From assembly GCA_963678215.1 (NCBI GenBank), contig OY782758.1:992001-1056000 (forward strand): DNA of 64,000 nt, in the 5' to 3' direction. This document shows positions 52,168 through 62,000 of the stretch, in pieces. The position numbers were made by a program, and so were the translations under genes. This stretch comes from Thiobius zoothamnicola. Its GTDB lineage: Bacteria > Pseudomonadota > Gammaproteobacteria > Chromatiales > Chromatiaceae. Positions within the stretch are counted from its first letter, which is position 1; every line of letters starts with the position of its first letter. The notes beneath the pieces were generated by a model. The model was given only the letters and a program-made list of their open reading frames with translations. It did no database searches and was not told the DNA's origin.

Positions 52168-52335
52168 TTATTGAATAACCTTACGGCCACGGTAAAAACC
52201 ATCCTCTGTTATATGGTGACGCAGGTGAGATTCCCCGGAAGTGGGATCTGTGGAGAGCGTTGAAGATTTCAGTGAATCATGCGAGCGACGCATGCCACGT
52301 TTGGATGGGGTTTTACGATTCTGCTGGACCGCCAT
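52168..52335 (-). CDS. rpmF: 50S ribosomal protein L32
   Basis: This 55-residue basic protein was found by reading the gap between yceD and plsX. It begins MAVQQNRKTPSKRGMRRSHD, which is diagnostic of L32. It ends RGRKVIQ. The zinc-binding Cys pairs of some L32 proteins are absent, as in many gammaproteobacteria. The ATG is preceded by AGGAGAT. It heads the plsX-fab genes together with yceD. Confidence 0.96.
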   Translation of the reverse strand: MAVQQNRKTPSKRGMRRSHDSLKSSTLSTDPTSGESHLRHHITEDGFYRGRKVIQ

Positions 52336-52356
52336 AAGTGTATCTCCTAAAAATCG

Positions 52357-52896
52357 TTACTGATCAGATTTTAATTTCGCTAATACGGCAAAAGGGTTTT
52401 GTCTTTCCGAAACTGGCGTCTCTTGTTGAAGCCCACGCGCAGCACATCCACGCAATGCAGACAATTGCGCCGCACAATTCACATCAGCATGCTTTGGAAC
52501 ATCAGGCACGGCCAGAATAAGCTCATCTTCAATTAAATCCGCCAACCGTAACCGGGTTTCGACCGACAATAATAAAGGTTCATACGGTTCAGGCAGAGAT
52601 TCCGCTTCCTGCATGCCGGTCACCGGACAAATCAAAGTATTGATATCAACCTGGTATTGAAATACCTCCAAACATCGTTGGCATGTCAAATTCAATTCAG
52701 CCTTCACAGAATTCTTGATGTAACAACGATGATCCCTATCCTTATCAAATATCAACTTGTACTTAACAAGCCCCTCACGATTGGCGAGGATAGAAAGCAA
52801 ACGAGGCAAAGCCGATACCGGCGCTTCCCCTGAAAACACATCTCCCCTGTCGCATAGAAGATGGAGATTGGAGTAAGCAAAAATTTGCGGAAACAT
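52357..52896 (-). CDS. yceD: YceD/DUF177 family protein (23S rRNA accumulation protein)
   Basis: The protein has the DUF177 pattern: the LTCQRCLEVFQYQVD segment with a CxxC pair in the middle and NPFAVLAKLK at the C-terminus, plus the acidic EDELILAVPDVP. E. coli YceD/YlpA and plant relatives affect 23S rRNA processing. I prefer the Met at 52896 (MFPQIFAYSN), giving 179 residues; the frame opens at 52929. It is the usual partner of rpmF. Confidence 0.88.
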   Translation of the reverse strand: MFPQIFAYSNLHLLCDRGDVFSGEAPVSALPRLLSILANREGLVKYKLIFDKDRDHRCYIKNSVKAELNLTCQRCLEVFQYQVDINTLICPVTGMQEAESLPEPYEPLLLSVETRLRLADLIEDELILAVPDVPKHADVNCAAQLSALRGCAARGLQQETPVSERQNPFAVLAKLKSDQ

Positions 52897-53049
52897 GAGC
52901 TGCGCGATTATAGCAAGAAAAAAAAGCATTACAATTCAAAATTCTCACCCCGGATGACCGTATAATTGATACGTTATGCTCCGCCATGTCGCCAACATCC
53001 AAGCTATTCGCCATCAGCCATCCTTTAACCTAAAATCTTACAAAAAACC

Positions 53050-53619
53050 ATGCCGCAACATACGGGACTCATCCTGATTCTTGCGCTATTAGCCGGATTC
53101 AGTTGGTGGCTATCACAAACCCAGAGTCCGCAAGAACCACCGGCCTCATTGAATCAGGCATCAGACATCGACTACTATTTAAACGATGTCAAAACAATCA
53201 CCTTACAATTGGATGGTCAACCAGCACGCACTTTATACACCGACGCAATACGCCATCTATCCCAAAGCGGAATCACTCAACTGGATCATCCTGTTTTGTT
53301 CGTTCATCAACCCAATAAACCACCATGGCGCATTGAGGCGGAAACTGGTGAAATCTCACCAGAAAAAGATTGGATATTCCTCTACGGCGAAGTCCAGTTA
53401 ACCCGCGCCGCCGCGCCGCCGCATATTCGTCCGGTACAGCTATACACGCGCAACGCATCCGTTCACCCGGAACGGTCTTATGTCGAAACCGATGAAGCGG
53501 TTAAAGTCTATAGTCATCAAGACTGGCTACACGCGACAGGCATGCGCGCCTGGTTAGGCGAACCCACCAATATTCAACTATCGGGAAGAGTGAAGAGCTT
53601 CTATGCGCCACCCAATTAA
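53050..53619 (+). CDS. lptC: LPS export system protein LptC
   Basis: The 189-residue bitopic protein has an N-terminal membrane helix (LILILALLAGFSWWL) and a periplasmic beta-jellyroll (SDIDYYLNDVKT start, GEVQLTR, VETDEAVKV). It receives LPS from LptBFG and passes it to LptA. It overlaps lptA by 17 nt. kdsC/kdsD, often upstream, are absent. Confidence 0.9.
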   Translation: MPQHTGLILILALLAGFSWWLSQTQSPQEPPASLNQASDIDYYLNDVKTITLQLDGQPARTLYTDAIRHLSQSGITQLDHPVLFVHQPNKPPWRIEAETGEISPEKDWIFLYGEVQLTRAAAPPHIRPVQLYTRNASVHPERSYVETDEAVKVYSHQDWLHATGMRAWLGEPTNIQLSGRVKSFYAPPN

Positions 53620-54091
53620 CCCCGTCTTGCTATTCAGCCTGTGGCTTTTATCAGCCCAATCACCCGCATTAGTCACTGATAAAGATCAACCCATTGAATT
53701 GGCTGCTGATAGCGTGGAAGTCGATGATGGGAAAGGATTAAGCCTCTACAAAGGCAACGTCGATTTACGCCAGGGCACCATACGTTTATGGGCCGATCAA
53801 GTCACCATCGAACACCGTGGCGAGAAACCCGACAAAATCATCGCCGTTGGTTCTCCCGCTCGCTTTTTCCAGCAAACGGAAGATGGCCCAATCAAAGCCC
53901 ATGCCAAGCATGCCCATTATGTTGTCAACAATGAACTGCTGACACTCACCGGCGACGCCATGCTCATCCAAAACCGGGATGAAATAAGAAATGACCGAAT
54001 CATTTATGACCGGGCACGTCATCAAATTAAAGCGGGCGACGCGGCGAAAGGCAAACAACGCGTCCATATCACGATCCAGCCGCCTGAGTAA
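53603..54091 (+). CDS. lptA: LPS export periplasmic bridge protein LptA
   Basis: The 162-residue protein has a signal peptide (first ~22 residues) and the OstA-like jellyroll with PIELAADSVEVDDGKG, YKGNVDLRQG and LTGDAMLIQ repeats. It forms the periplasmic bridge for LPS to the outer membrane. lptB follows after 2 nt. Confidence 0.93.
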   Translation: MRHPINPVLLFSLWLLSAQSPALVTDKDQPIELAADSVEVDDGKGLSLYKGNVDLRQGTIRLWADQVTIEHRGEKPDKIIAVGSPARFFQQTEDGPIKAHAKHAHYVVNNELLTLTGDAMLIQNRDEIRNDRIIYDRARHQIKAGDAAKGKQRVHITIQPPE

Positions 54092-54093
54092 GC

Positions 54094-54819
54094 ATGTCCG
54101 CTTTAGTCGCAAAAAACCTGATAAAACGCTATCGTGGACGCGCTGTGGTCAACGGCGTTTCCCTGCAATTGGATAAAGGCGAAATTGTGGGCCTGCTCGG
54201 CCCGAATGGCGCAGGCAAAACCACCTGTTTCTATATGATCGCCGGATTAGTGCATGCGGATGCAGGCCAAGTATCCATCAATGAGCAAAATGTCACCCAC
54301 AAAGCCATGCATGAACGTGCCAGACTGGGATTAGGTTATCTGGCCCAAGAACCCTCCATCTTCCGCCAATTAAGCGTCAGCAATAATATTTTGGCGGTTC
54401 TGGAAACCCGCAAAACGCTATCCCGCTCGCAACGTCACACAATCTGCCAGGAACTCTTATGCGAATTTGGCCTGGAGCACCTTTCCGCCAGCCTTGGCAT
54501 CAGTCTTTCCGGCGGCGAACGACGGCGTCTTGAAATCGCACGCGCATTAGCCGTGGAACCCGCTTTCATTTTACTGGATGAACCATTTGCCGGTGTTGAC
54601 CCGATTTCCGTGATAGATATCCAACGTATCGTGTCACACCTCAGCGAACGCGGAATCGGTATTCTCATCACCGATCATAATGTCCGGGAAACCTTAGGCA
54701 TTTGCAGCCGGGCTTACATCATTAATGAAGGTAAAGTCTTGACGCATGGCAACGCCGACGCAATCCTCGCTAACCCGGAAGTACGCTCCGTGTATTTAGG
54801 GGAACACTTTCGGCTGTAA
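54094..54819 (+). CDS. lptB: LPS export ABC transporter ATPase LptB
   Basis: The 241-residue ATPase has Walker A GPNGAGKTT, signature LSGGERRR and Walker B FILLDEPFAGVD. It powers LPS extraction with LptFG. Start is 2 nt after lptA, so lptCAB is one operon. In relatives rpoN usually follows; here a convergent rhodanese gene does. Confidence 0.96.
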   Translation: MSALVAKNLIKRYRGRAVVNGVSLQLDKGEIVGLLGPNGAGKTTCFYMIAGLVHADAGQVSINEQNVTHKAMHERARLGLGYLAQEPSIFRQLSVSNNILAVLETRKTLSRSQRHTICQELLCEFGLEHLSASLGISLSGGERRRLEIARALAVEPAFILLDEPFAGVDPISVIDIQRIVSHLSERGIGILITDHNVRETLGICSRAYIINEGKVLTHGNADAILANPEVRSVYLGEHFRL

Positions 54820-54848
54820 AAATCCGTCAGAAAACACTTCCACACCAC

Positions 54849-55277
54849 TCAACATTGCTCCCAGGGCAAGCCATGAAAACGCCAACCGCCAAGCATACTA
54901 CGTTGGTGCTTTTCGTTCAGCTCACCCTCAAACCCTTCATCGACATGCGATACACTCTTCACCCCGGCCTCCAGCAAAGCGCGCCCCGCTTCCAAAGAGC
55001 GCTTGCCGCTACGGCATATCAGAATCACCGGCGCGCAGTTCGTCTGGTCATCACAAACCACGCCGCCCAGTAACAACTTGCGAATCTCCGCGACAAAATC
55101 CGGGTTAACCTCCCAATCCGGTTCATCAATCCAAGGAACATGCACAGCGCCGCCTGGATGGCCGACAAAGAGATATTCCATAGTTGAGCGAATATCAACC
55201 AATATGGCCCGGCTGTTATCCTGCATCAGTTGATAAGCTTGTTGAGGTGACAATGCGGTAGGTTCATGGTCTGGCAT
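54849..55277 (-). CDS. Rhodanese-like domain protein
   Basis: The 142-residue single rhodanese domain has the active-site loop CRSGKRS after VILI, and the DIRSTMEYLFVGHPGGAVHVPW segment typical of the family. It may handle sulfane sulfur, in keeping with the sox genes nearby, but the substrate is not known. It is divergent from the acyltransferase gene. Confidence 0.87.
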   Translation of the reverse strand: MPDHEPTALSPQQAYQLMQDNSRAILVDIRSTMEYLFVGHPGGAVHVPWIDEPDWEVNPDFVAEIRKLLLGGVVCDDQTNCAPVILICRSGKRSLEAGRALLEAGVKSVSHVDEGFEGELNEKHQRSMLGGWRFHGLPWEQC

Positions 55278-55327
55278 GGCAAATGAATCTCTGTGAATCA
55301 GTAATTTCTATACTAACATACAAAAAA

Positions 55328-56233
55328 ATGATAAAAGAGAAATGCATTATTGGTTTTTTATATCTTTTCGCCTACCTACCCTGGTCGGCTATTCACGCCA
55401 CTGGCTGGCTAATCAGCTATTTGCTCTTCCATTTCAACAGACGTGAAAGGCGTAATACCGCAATTAACATCAAAATCGCCTACCCAACATTCAGCCCCCA
55501 AAAACGCAGCCATTTAATACGGCAATCTTTATATGCCACGGCGCTCACCTATGTCGAAATCCCACGCATATGGTTACGGCCTGAAACCCTTAAAAACCGC
55601 ATAGAAGCCAATGGTGTTGGCGAAGTCATTGATACCCTGCTACAAAAAAACAACGGCCTGATCTTCGCCATCCCCCATCTCGGCAACTGGGAGATGATTT
55701 CAACCGCAATCAACCTCAGTCGCCCATCACTCCCCATCACCGCGCTGTATAGACCACCGCGCCAAGCCTTTCTTGAACCCTTGCTGAAACGAGGCCGCAC
55801 CCAATACAACATTAAAGTGGCCCCCACTTCACGCACTGGATTAAAGGCATTAAGTCAGGCACTCAAGCACCATGAAATCGTCGCTATTTTACCCGACCAA
55901 ATTCCTAAATCGGCAGGATCGGCGGCGATCGCTGCGCCATTCTTCGGTCATGACGTATTAACGATGACCTTACTGAATCGGCTGGCAGCCAAACATCAAT
56001 CCCCAGTGCTATTCCTATGGGCCGAACGCTTGCCGGATCGGCGATACCGCCTGCAATACTTCATCGGCAATACGCAAAATGCGAACCCGGATACGAAAAC
56101 TGCAGCAACTGCCATGAATCAAGACATTGAGCACTGCATTACAAGTCATCCCGAGCAATATCAATGGGTCTACCGGCGTTTTGAACCGGTCGATCCGACT
56201 CAACCCAATCCATACCATCGTCCAGTCAAATAA
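55328..56233 (+). CDS. Lipid A biosynthesis acyltransferase (LpxL/HtrB family)
   Basis: The protein has an N-terminal membrane segment (FLYLFAYLPWSAIHATGWL) and the catalytic HX4E motif HLGNWE, followed by the YRPPR loop, as in late lipid A acyltransferases. I prefer the ATG at 55328 (MIKEKCIIG), giving 301 residues. Whether it transfers laurate or myristate is unknown. Its place next to lptCAB fits outer-membrane assembly. Confidence 0.87.
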   Translation: MIKEKCIIGFLYLFAYLPWSAIHATGWLISYLLFHFNRRERRNTAINIKIAYPTFSPQKRSHLIRQSLYATALTYVEIPRIWLRPETLKNRIEANGVGEVIDTLLQKNNGLIFAIPHLGNWEMISTAINLSRPSLPITALYRPPRQAFLEPLLKRGRTQYNIKVAPTSRTGLKALSQALKHHEIVAILPDQIPKSAGSAAIAAPFFGHDVLTMTLLNRLAAKHQSPVLFLWAERLPDRRYRLQYFIGNTQNANPDTKTAATAMNQDIEHCITSHPEQYQWVYRRFEPVDPTQPNPYHRPVK

Positions 56234-56254
56234 AAACCCGGCATAGCCGGGTTT
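56234..56254. terminator. Bidirectional terminator between acyltransferase and soxA
   Basis: AAACCCGGC (56234-56242) pairs with GCCGGGTTT (56246-56254) across a 3-nt loop, with T-runs on both strands (TTTCTT rightward, TTTTTA leftward). It lies between convergent stops at 56233 and 56277. Confidence 0.88.
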
Positions 56255-56276
56255 CTTGACAACCAATGGAGCGCAA

Positions 56277-57122
56277 CTATTTACGTGCGGACGGCCCGTT
56301 ATATTCGATGTCGCTACTCATATGAGTCAGAAAATATTCCAAGTTACGGAACTCTTCACCTTGCGTTTTATAAGGCTTGGCGCGCATCTGTTTCATGCAG
56401 CCAGCGAAACGACGATGCAAAGTACCCAATTCACCCCATTTAGAACGATAGACCGGCCAATTGGTCGCATGTCCCAATGCTGGACTCAACTGCTCACTGC
56501 GGATATATTGGCCGGAGGATTCCATATGGCACGAAGCACAGTTGAAGTTTAGTTGACCACGCCGGGCGAAATAAACACTCTTACCCGCATTGTACGCAGC
56601 CAGAGCATCCGCATCAGGGATGGCAACGTTAATTTTCTGTCCCCGCGACTCATAAGACATATAGGCGAGCAAATTAGCCATAGCCCCCTTTTTATATTTC
56701 AAGGGCTTCTCACCATTGGCGGTGCGACATTCATTAATCGCCAATGGCAACGTCATCACCATTTTACGCGCGGCATCCCAATATGGGTAATTTTTACGCT
56801 GAGCAGGGTCATCGCCAAAACAGGAACCATAAGTCGCGCCATTCGCAAATGGCTGGTTCCACATCCCCTCGCCTTCTTCAATCATGGGCTCGTAAGGCGG
56901 AAATTCTTCTATCGCCTCCCAATTCTCACGAGACACCTCATTAATAGCGTAAACGCCATTCGCATACTCTTGTAATGGAACGCCTGAAAAACGCTTAAAG
57001 AAATAATCCTGATACGTTTTCAAGTCTTCGGCAGGCGTGGTGTCAGTGGCTTTTTTATCCCCAGCAAACGCGCTTGCGCTGATAGCACACAGGGCGATCA
57101 TGGCGAATTTGACAATTTTCAT
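56277..57122 (-). CDS. soxA: Sulfur oxidation c-type cytochrome SoxA
   Basis: SoxA pairs with SoxX to join thiosulfate oxidatively to the SoxY cysteine. The Met at 57122 has AAAGGAGG upstream and starts a clean signal peptide (MKIVKFAMIALCAISASAFAG). A single heme site CASCH is visible, so it is the monoheme type, and the FAGC motif near the C-terminus provides the likely active-site Cys ligand. It is the last gene of soxXYZA. Product is 281 residues. Confidence 0.94.
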   Translation of the reverse strand: MKIVKFAMIALCAISASAFAGDKKATDTTPAEDLKTYQDYFFKRFSGVPLQEYANGVYAINEVSRENWEAIEEFPPYEPMIEEGEGMWNQPFANGATYGSCFGDDPAQRKNYPYWDAARKMVMTLPLAINECRTANGEKPLKYKKGAMANLLAYMSYESRGQKINVAIPDADALAAYNAGKSVYFARRGQLNFNCASCHMESSGQYIRSEQLSPALGHATNWPVYRSKWGELGTLHRRFAGCMKQMRAKPYKTQGEEFRNLEYFLTHMSSDIEYNGPSARK

Positions 57123-57234
57123 GAAAGTCATCCTCCTTTGGATAATCATCTTTGTGCTCCAACTCATTCGCAACAGTCACAAACAAACCAGGAAACACAC
57201 ATCAGTCGCCTTTATAGATTGATAGTTTTAGCGG

Positions 57235-57564
57235 CTACTTGATTTTAGCGGTGGCGGATTCACTCCCACCCTTGTTATCCGTCCAGGTCAGAGTGATTTT
57301 ATCGCCTTTCTTTCCACCATTGAATTTGAATGAAAGATAAGGGTTTTTTGAAACGCCGCCGCTCCAATGGGTCGTCATTCTGACAGTCTCACCCTCGTCA
57401 TGCACATGCGTGGCGACCACTTCCTGAATGAAGTGAGCCGGAATTAATTTGCCCGTTTTTGAGTTCTTGCGCAGCCCGGTTTCCATCGGATGGCTCATCA
57501 GCGATTTAACCGTCGTTACGCCTTTCTTGGCTTTGGCGCGAATCTTGATGGATTTTTTAGCCAT
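57235..57564 (-). CDS. soxZ: Sulfur carrier complex subunit SoxZ
   Basis: The 109-residue Ig-like protein (IKIRAKAKKGVTTVKSLMSHPMETG, NPYLSFKF) is the partner of SoxY in the SoxYZ sulfur carrier. I use the ATG at 57564 (MAKKSIK), which has GGAGG at 9-nt spacing. No signal peptide: it is co-exported with SoxY. Confidence 0.94.
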   Translation of the reverse strand: MAKKSIKIRAKAKKGVTTVKSLMSHPMETGLRKNSKTGKLIPAHFIQEVVATHVHDEGETVRMTTHWSGGVSKNPYLSFKFNGGKKGDKITLTWTDNKGGSESATAKIK

Positions 57565-57623
57565 AATCATTTACCTCCAGATCATTATCATTGAATCATT
57601 CAGCCAGTCAGCACGGAGCCTGA

Positions 57624-58106
57624 TCAACCGCCGCAACCGCCAATGGTGACTTTCACGTTTTTCTTGTTGCTGTATAGCTTGCCGCCAGCTTTGACCAGAG
57701 CAACCACATCCCCTGTCTTACCCATTTTGATGCGAGTGGAAACATTGGCCACAGCACCTTCGCCTAACTTGAACAAACCCACCAAAGGCTGGCCATTCGA
57801 AGCCGCCAAAATCGCAATCGACTCGACGCCTTCCATAGAGGGCTTAACGGTGACAGTGACAGGCACCACGGCACCATTCTCAGCAATATCAGGTGCTTTG
57901 ATCTTAATGTCAGAAGACTCAACAATATCCGTGCCCCCCATCGCCGTTTTACCGGCCTCAGCGACGCTTTTGGCATCAAAGGCGGCTTTAGGCCAAGCCG
58001 CCATCACGGATTGCGGGGCGAGCAGACCAGCGCCAACAGCGACGCCTACAGCCCCAGCAGCCATTGAGCCTCTTAAAAAGACCCGACGTTTCATATCAGT
58101 ATTCAT
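57624..58106 (-). CDS. soxY: Sulfur carrier protein SoxY
   Basis: The 160-residue protein has a twin-arginine signal (KRRVFLRGSM) and ends in the GGCGG swinging arm, whose Cys carries the sulfur intermediates. AGGAGG lies 8 nt before the ATG. It sits between soxX and soxZ. Confidence 0.96.
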   Translation of the reverse strand: MNTDMKRRVFLRGSMAAGAVGVAVGAGLLAPQSVMAAWPKAAFDAKSVAEAGKTAMGGTDIVESSDIKIKAPDIAENGAVVPVTVTVKPSMEGVESIAILAASNGQPLVGLFKLGEGAVANVSTRIKMGKTGDVVALVKAGGKLYSNKKNVKVTIGGCGG

Positions 58107-58252
58107 TGAAATAACCTCCTTAAAAACCTATGGAATTTTACGTAACAAAGTTAAGATTGATCAGCGATTTACCGTCACAAAATGCCCACCCCAGCCAAAC
58201 CAGCCTGATCAGTCATCAAAGCCCGGCAGACCGACACAGGCGACAGGAACCA

Positions 58253-58624
58253 TCACAAGGTATAAAGGTAATCGACGATCGCATCAATTTCTTTATCCGA
58301 TAACACCTTGTATTTACCGAAAGGCGGCATGCGAGTGCCTGGGTTCAGCAGGCTGGCATCGTAAATTTGCGCACGCAACTTTTGACGGTCCGGGAAACGC
58401 GCCTGCATGGCGACTAATGGCGGACCAATATTACCCGGGCTGACCCCGCCAGGGATCATATGACAAGCCAGACAATTCCCCTTTCTTGTATCAGAAGCAA
58501 ATTTCTTACCTTCTGCAATTGACTCCCGTGCGGCGGCTTCAGCCGTCTGGCTTAACAAACCACCGCCCAGCAATAAACAGCACATTGAAAAGACAGCAAC
58601 AAGCTTATTGGCGGCATTCCGCAT
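58253..58624 (-). CDS. soxX: Sulfur oxidation c-type cytochrome SoxX
   Basis: The 123-residue monoheme cytochrome has a signal peptide, the heme site CLACH, and a Met ligand in TRMPPFG. The ATG at 58624 fits AGGAGGA with 6-nt spacing better than the ATG at 58630. It is the first gene of the leftward soxXYZA operon. Confidence 0.93.
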   Translation of the reverse strand: MRNAANKLVAVFSMCCLLLGGGLLSQTAEAAARESIAEGKKFASDTRKGNCLACHMIPGGVSPGNIGPPLVAMQARFPDRQKLRAQIYDASLLNPGTRMPPFGKYKVLSDKEIDAIVDYLYTL

Positions 58625-58642
58625 CACCATTCCTCCTAATCA

Positions 58643-58656
58643 TTGATTCAGGTCAA
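58643..58656. promoter_or_regulatory. FNR/CRP-like palindrome upstream of soxX
   Basis: TTGATTCAGGTCAA differs from the FNR consensus TTGATN4ATCAA at one position. It lies just before the soxX Shine-Dalgarno, close to the start codon, so if used it would more likely repress than activate, or the transcript start is elsewhere. Confidence 0.3.
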
Positions 58657-59055
58657 TCAAAATGCGGGATTTATGCGACATCCTGCATTTTTATCCGTAT
58701 CGGGTTGTTTAGAATAGAAATAATCACGATACTGTTTCGCCCATTTCAAGGACTTACCAAGCATAATGGATTAAAATCCTTCCGCAAAGCGTTGTGATTG
58801 ACTTCATGACTTGAAGAATTCTTGAACACCAGTCATTGAATGACTCCCCCAACTATCTTCAAACAACCCACGTCTCTCCTCAAAACCTCCTTGATTTGCT
58901 GTTGGATCAATGAGTTATCAACAGCATTCTGCAGATTACAACGCAGTCCACTTACCTTTCCCTTGTCAACCGGCCATGACTCCCGACGAAATCCCACATC
59001 ATTTACAATGCATGCCCACCCCAAACCATGTTGAATACACCTGATCAAACCATCC
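58657..59055. other. Intergenic region between soxX and mfd
   Basis: About 400 nt between divergent genes. I see no convincing coding sequence, tRNA or terminator; a leftward 85-codon frame here overlaps the mfd start and looks incidental. The soxX and mfd promoters must lie in it. Confidence 0.5.
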
Positions 59056-62000
59056 ATGTTTTCCCCACTTAATCCCTCATTAAACGCCACATCGAGCCAT
59101 TGGGGAAGCTGTCATGGCGCAGCCCTCAGCCTCACGCTCTCGCGCATCGCCACACGACACCAAGGGCCATTACTCCTCATCACACCGGATGTGCAAAGCG
59201 CCATTCACTTCATGGATGAACTGCGCTTTTTTCTCGGCGCATCCACACTGCCCATCGTGCTATTCCCGGATTGGGAAACCCTGCCTTACGACATTTTCTC
59301 CCCGCTGCCGGAATTGATTTCGCAACGCCTGTTAACCCTGCATCAATTGCGCGCCTTGCAACAAGGTATCGTGATCGCACCTGTCGCCACACTGATGCAA
59401 CGTATTCTGCCCGCTGAATTTCTGGATACACACAGTCTGGTATTAACCAAAGGGCAAAACATCGATTTCGACCGATTTCGCCGCAATCTCGAACAAGCGG
59501 GTTACCGGGTCGTCTCTCAGGTCATGAGTCATGGCGAATTCGCCGTGCGCGGTTCTTTAATTGACCTGTTTCCGATGGGTAGCGATACACCGTTACGCAT
59601 TGATTTATTCGACAACGAAGTGGACTCCATCCGCACCTTTGATGCCGAAACCCAACGCACTATCGACAAAATCGACCATATCGCCCTGCTGCCCGCGCGT
59701 GAATTTCCCATGGATAAAACCGCCATCAGCCGTTTCCGCTCCGCCTGGCGGGAGTATTTCTCGGGCGATCCGCAACGCAGTTTGATTTACCGCGACATCA
59801 GTGAAAACCAACTGCCTGGCGGCATCGAATACTATCTCCCCTTGTTTTTCACACAAACCGCCACTTTATTCGACTACCTGCCAAACAACACTCTGGTTGC
59901 TCATTCACACCGCTTAACCCAACAGGCGGAAACCTTCTTTCATCAAGTCAATGAACGTTATGAACAACGCCGTCATGACGTGGAGCGCCCACTACTGGCA
60001 CCAACAACGCTATATCTTTCCGCCAAGCAACTCACTCAACAGATTGAGCGCTTTACCCAAATTCAACACCAACCTGAACCATCAAGCGCTGGCGAGAACT
60101 GTGACCACCAGCCGCTGCCACCACTCAATCTACAAGCAAAGGCGACCGATCCAGCCGCCGGATTACGCACTTTTATCCATCAAGCCTCCCAGAAAACGCT
60201 GCTGGTGGCGGAAACCACTGGACGTCGTGAAGCACTGATCGAAACGCTGGGCAATTTAAAACTCAAACCAGATATCGTTGACGGCTGGCAAGCATTCCTG
60301 GAGCAAAACAACCCGCTTTGCATCACCACCGCTCCTCTGGAACAAGGATTATGGCTCAACCAACCCGCCATCGCCGTCATACCGGAAACATTACTGCTCG
60401 GCGAACGCGTCAAACAACGCCGCCAACGCAAAAGCGCGGACGCCGACCAGATCGTGCGCAACCTGACAGAACTGCAAACCGGATCGCCCGTTGTGCACGA
60501 AGAACACGGCGTTGGCCGCTACCTTGGCCTGCAAACCCTCGAAATCGGCGGCATGGTGACGGAATTCCTGACCCTTGAATACGCCAGGCAGGACAAACTC
60601 TATGTGCCGGTTTCCTCCCTGCACCTCATTAGCCGCTACACGGGCGCATCACCGGAAAATGCCCCCTTGCATCGCCTGGGCAGCGACCAATGGGAAAAAG
60701 CCAAACGCAAAGCAGCGCAACGCGCCCACGATGTCGCCGCCGAACTCTTGGATATCTACGCCAGACGGGAAGCCCAACAAGGCCATGCGCTACCCGGGCC
60801 AGACCAGGATTACCGTCGATTCGCCGCTGAATTTGCATTTGAAGAAACCCCTGATCAGTCCAACGCCATCGCCGCCATTATTCAGGACATGACCTCGCCA
60901 CGCCCCATGGATCGGGTGATCTGTGGGGATGTTGGGTTCGGCAAAACAGAAGTCGCCATGCGCGCCGCCTTTATCGCCGCGAATCATGGCCGACAAGTGG
61001 CCGTGCTGGTGCCCACCACCCTGCTGGCCCAACAACACTACCAAAACTTCGCTGACCGCTTTGCCGATTGGCCAATCAAAATCGCTGGCCTGTCCCGCTT
61101 TCGTTCTCCTAAAGAAGTCACCACTATCACCCGCAAACTGGCCGATGGTGATATGGATATCGTCGTAGGCACCCACAAACTGCTCAACCAGCACATCAAA
61201 TTCAAGGATCTGGGGCTGGTGATCATTGATGAGGAACACCGTTTTGGTGTACGCCATAAAGAGCGCCTGAAAGCCATGCGCGCCGAAGTGGATATCCTCA
61301 CGTTGACCGCCACACCGATTCCACGCACCCTCAACATGGCCATGGCCGGCATGCGCGACCTCTCCATTATCGCCACCCCGCCAGCAGCCCGGCACCCCAT
61401 CAAAACCTTTGTCAGCCAATGGAACGACGCGCAAATCGCCGAAGCCTGCCAACGTGAAATCAGCCGTGGTGGACAAATCTATCTGCTGCACAATGAAGTC
61501 TCTACCATTGAAAAAACCACGCAACAGATTCGTCAATTAGTTCCACACGCCCGGGTTGAGTTCGCCCACGGCCAAATGCGGGAACGCGAGTTAGAGCGCA
61601 TCATGCGCGACTTCTATCACCAGCGTTTCAACATTCTGGTCTGCACCACCATTATCGAAAGTGGAATCGACGTGCCCAGCGCCAATACCATCATCATCAA
61701 CCGCGCTGACAAACTCGGACTAGCCCAACTCCACCAGTTGAGAGGTCGGGTGGGCCGATCACACCACCGCGCCTATGCCTATCTGATCACTCCACCGCCC
61801 AAAGCCATCACACAAGACGCCCGCAAACGGCTGGAAGCCATCGAATCACTGGAAGATCTCGGAGCTGGCTTCACGCTGGCGACCCACGACCTGGAGATCC
61901 GTGGTGCTGGCGAACTGCTCGGGGACGAACAAAGCGGCCAGATCCATGAAATCGGCTTCACCCTCTATACCGAAATGCTCGAACAAGCCGTGCAATCCAT

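Noticed and set aside
58833..59090. Leftward 85-codon frame between soxX and mfd
   Set aside because: It overlaps the mfd start, has no clear ribosome binding site and no recognisable family.
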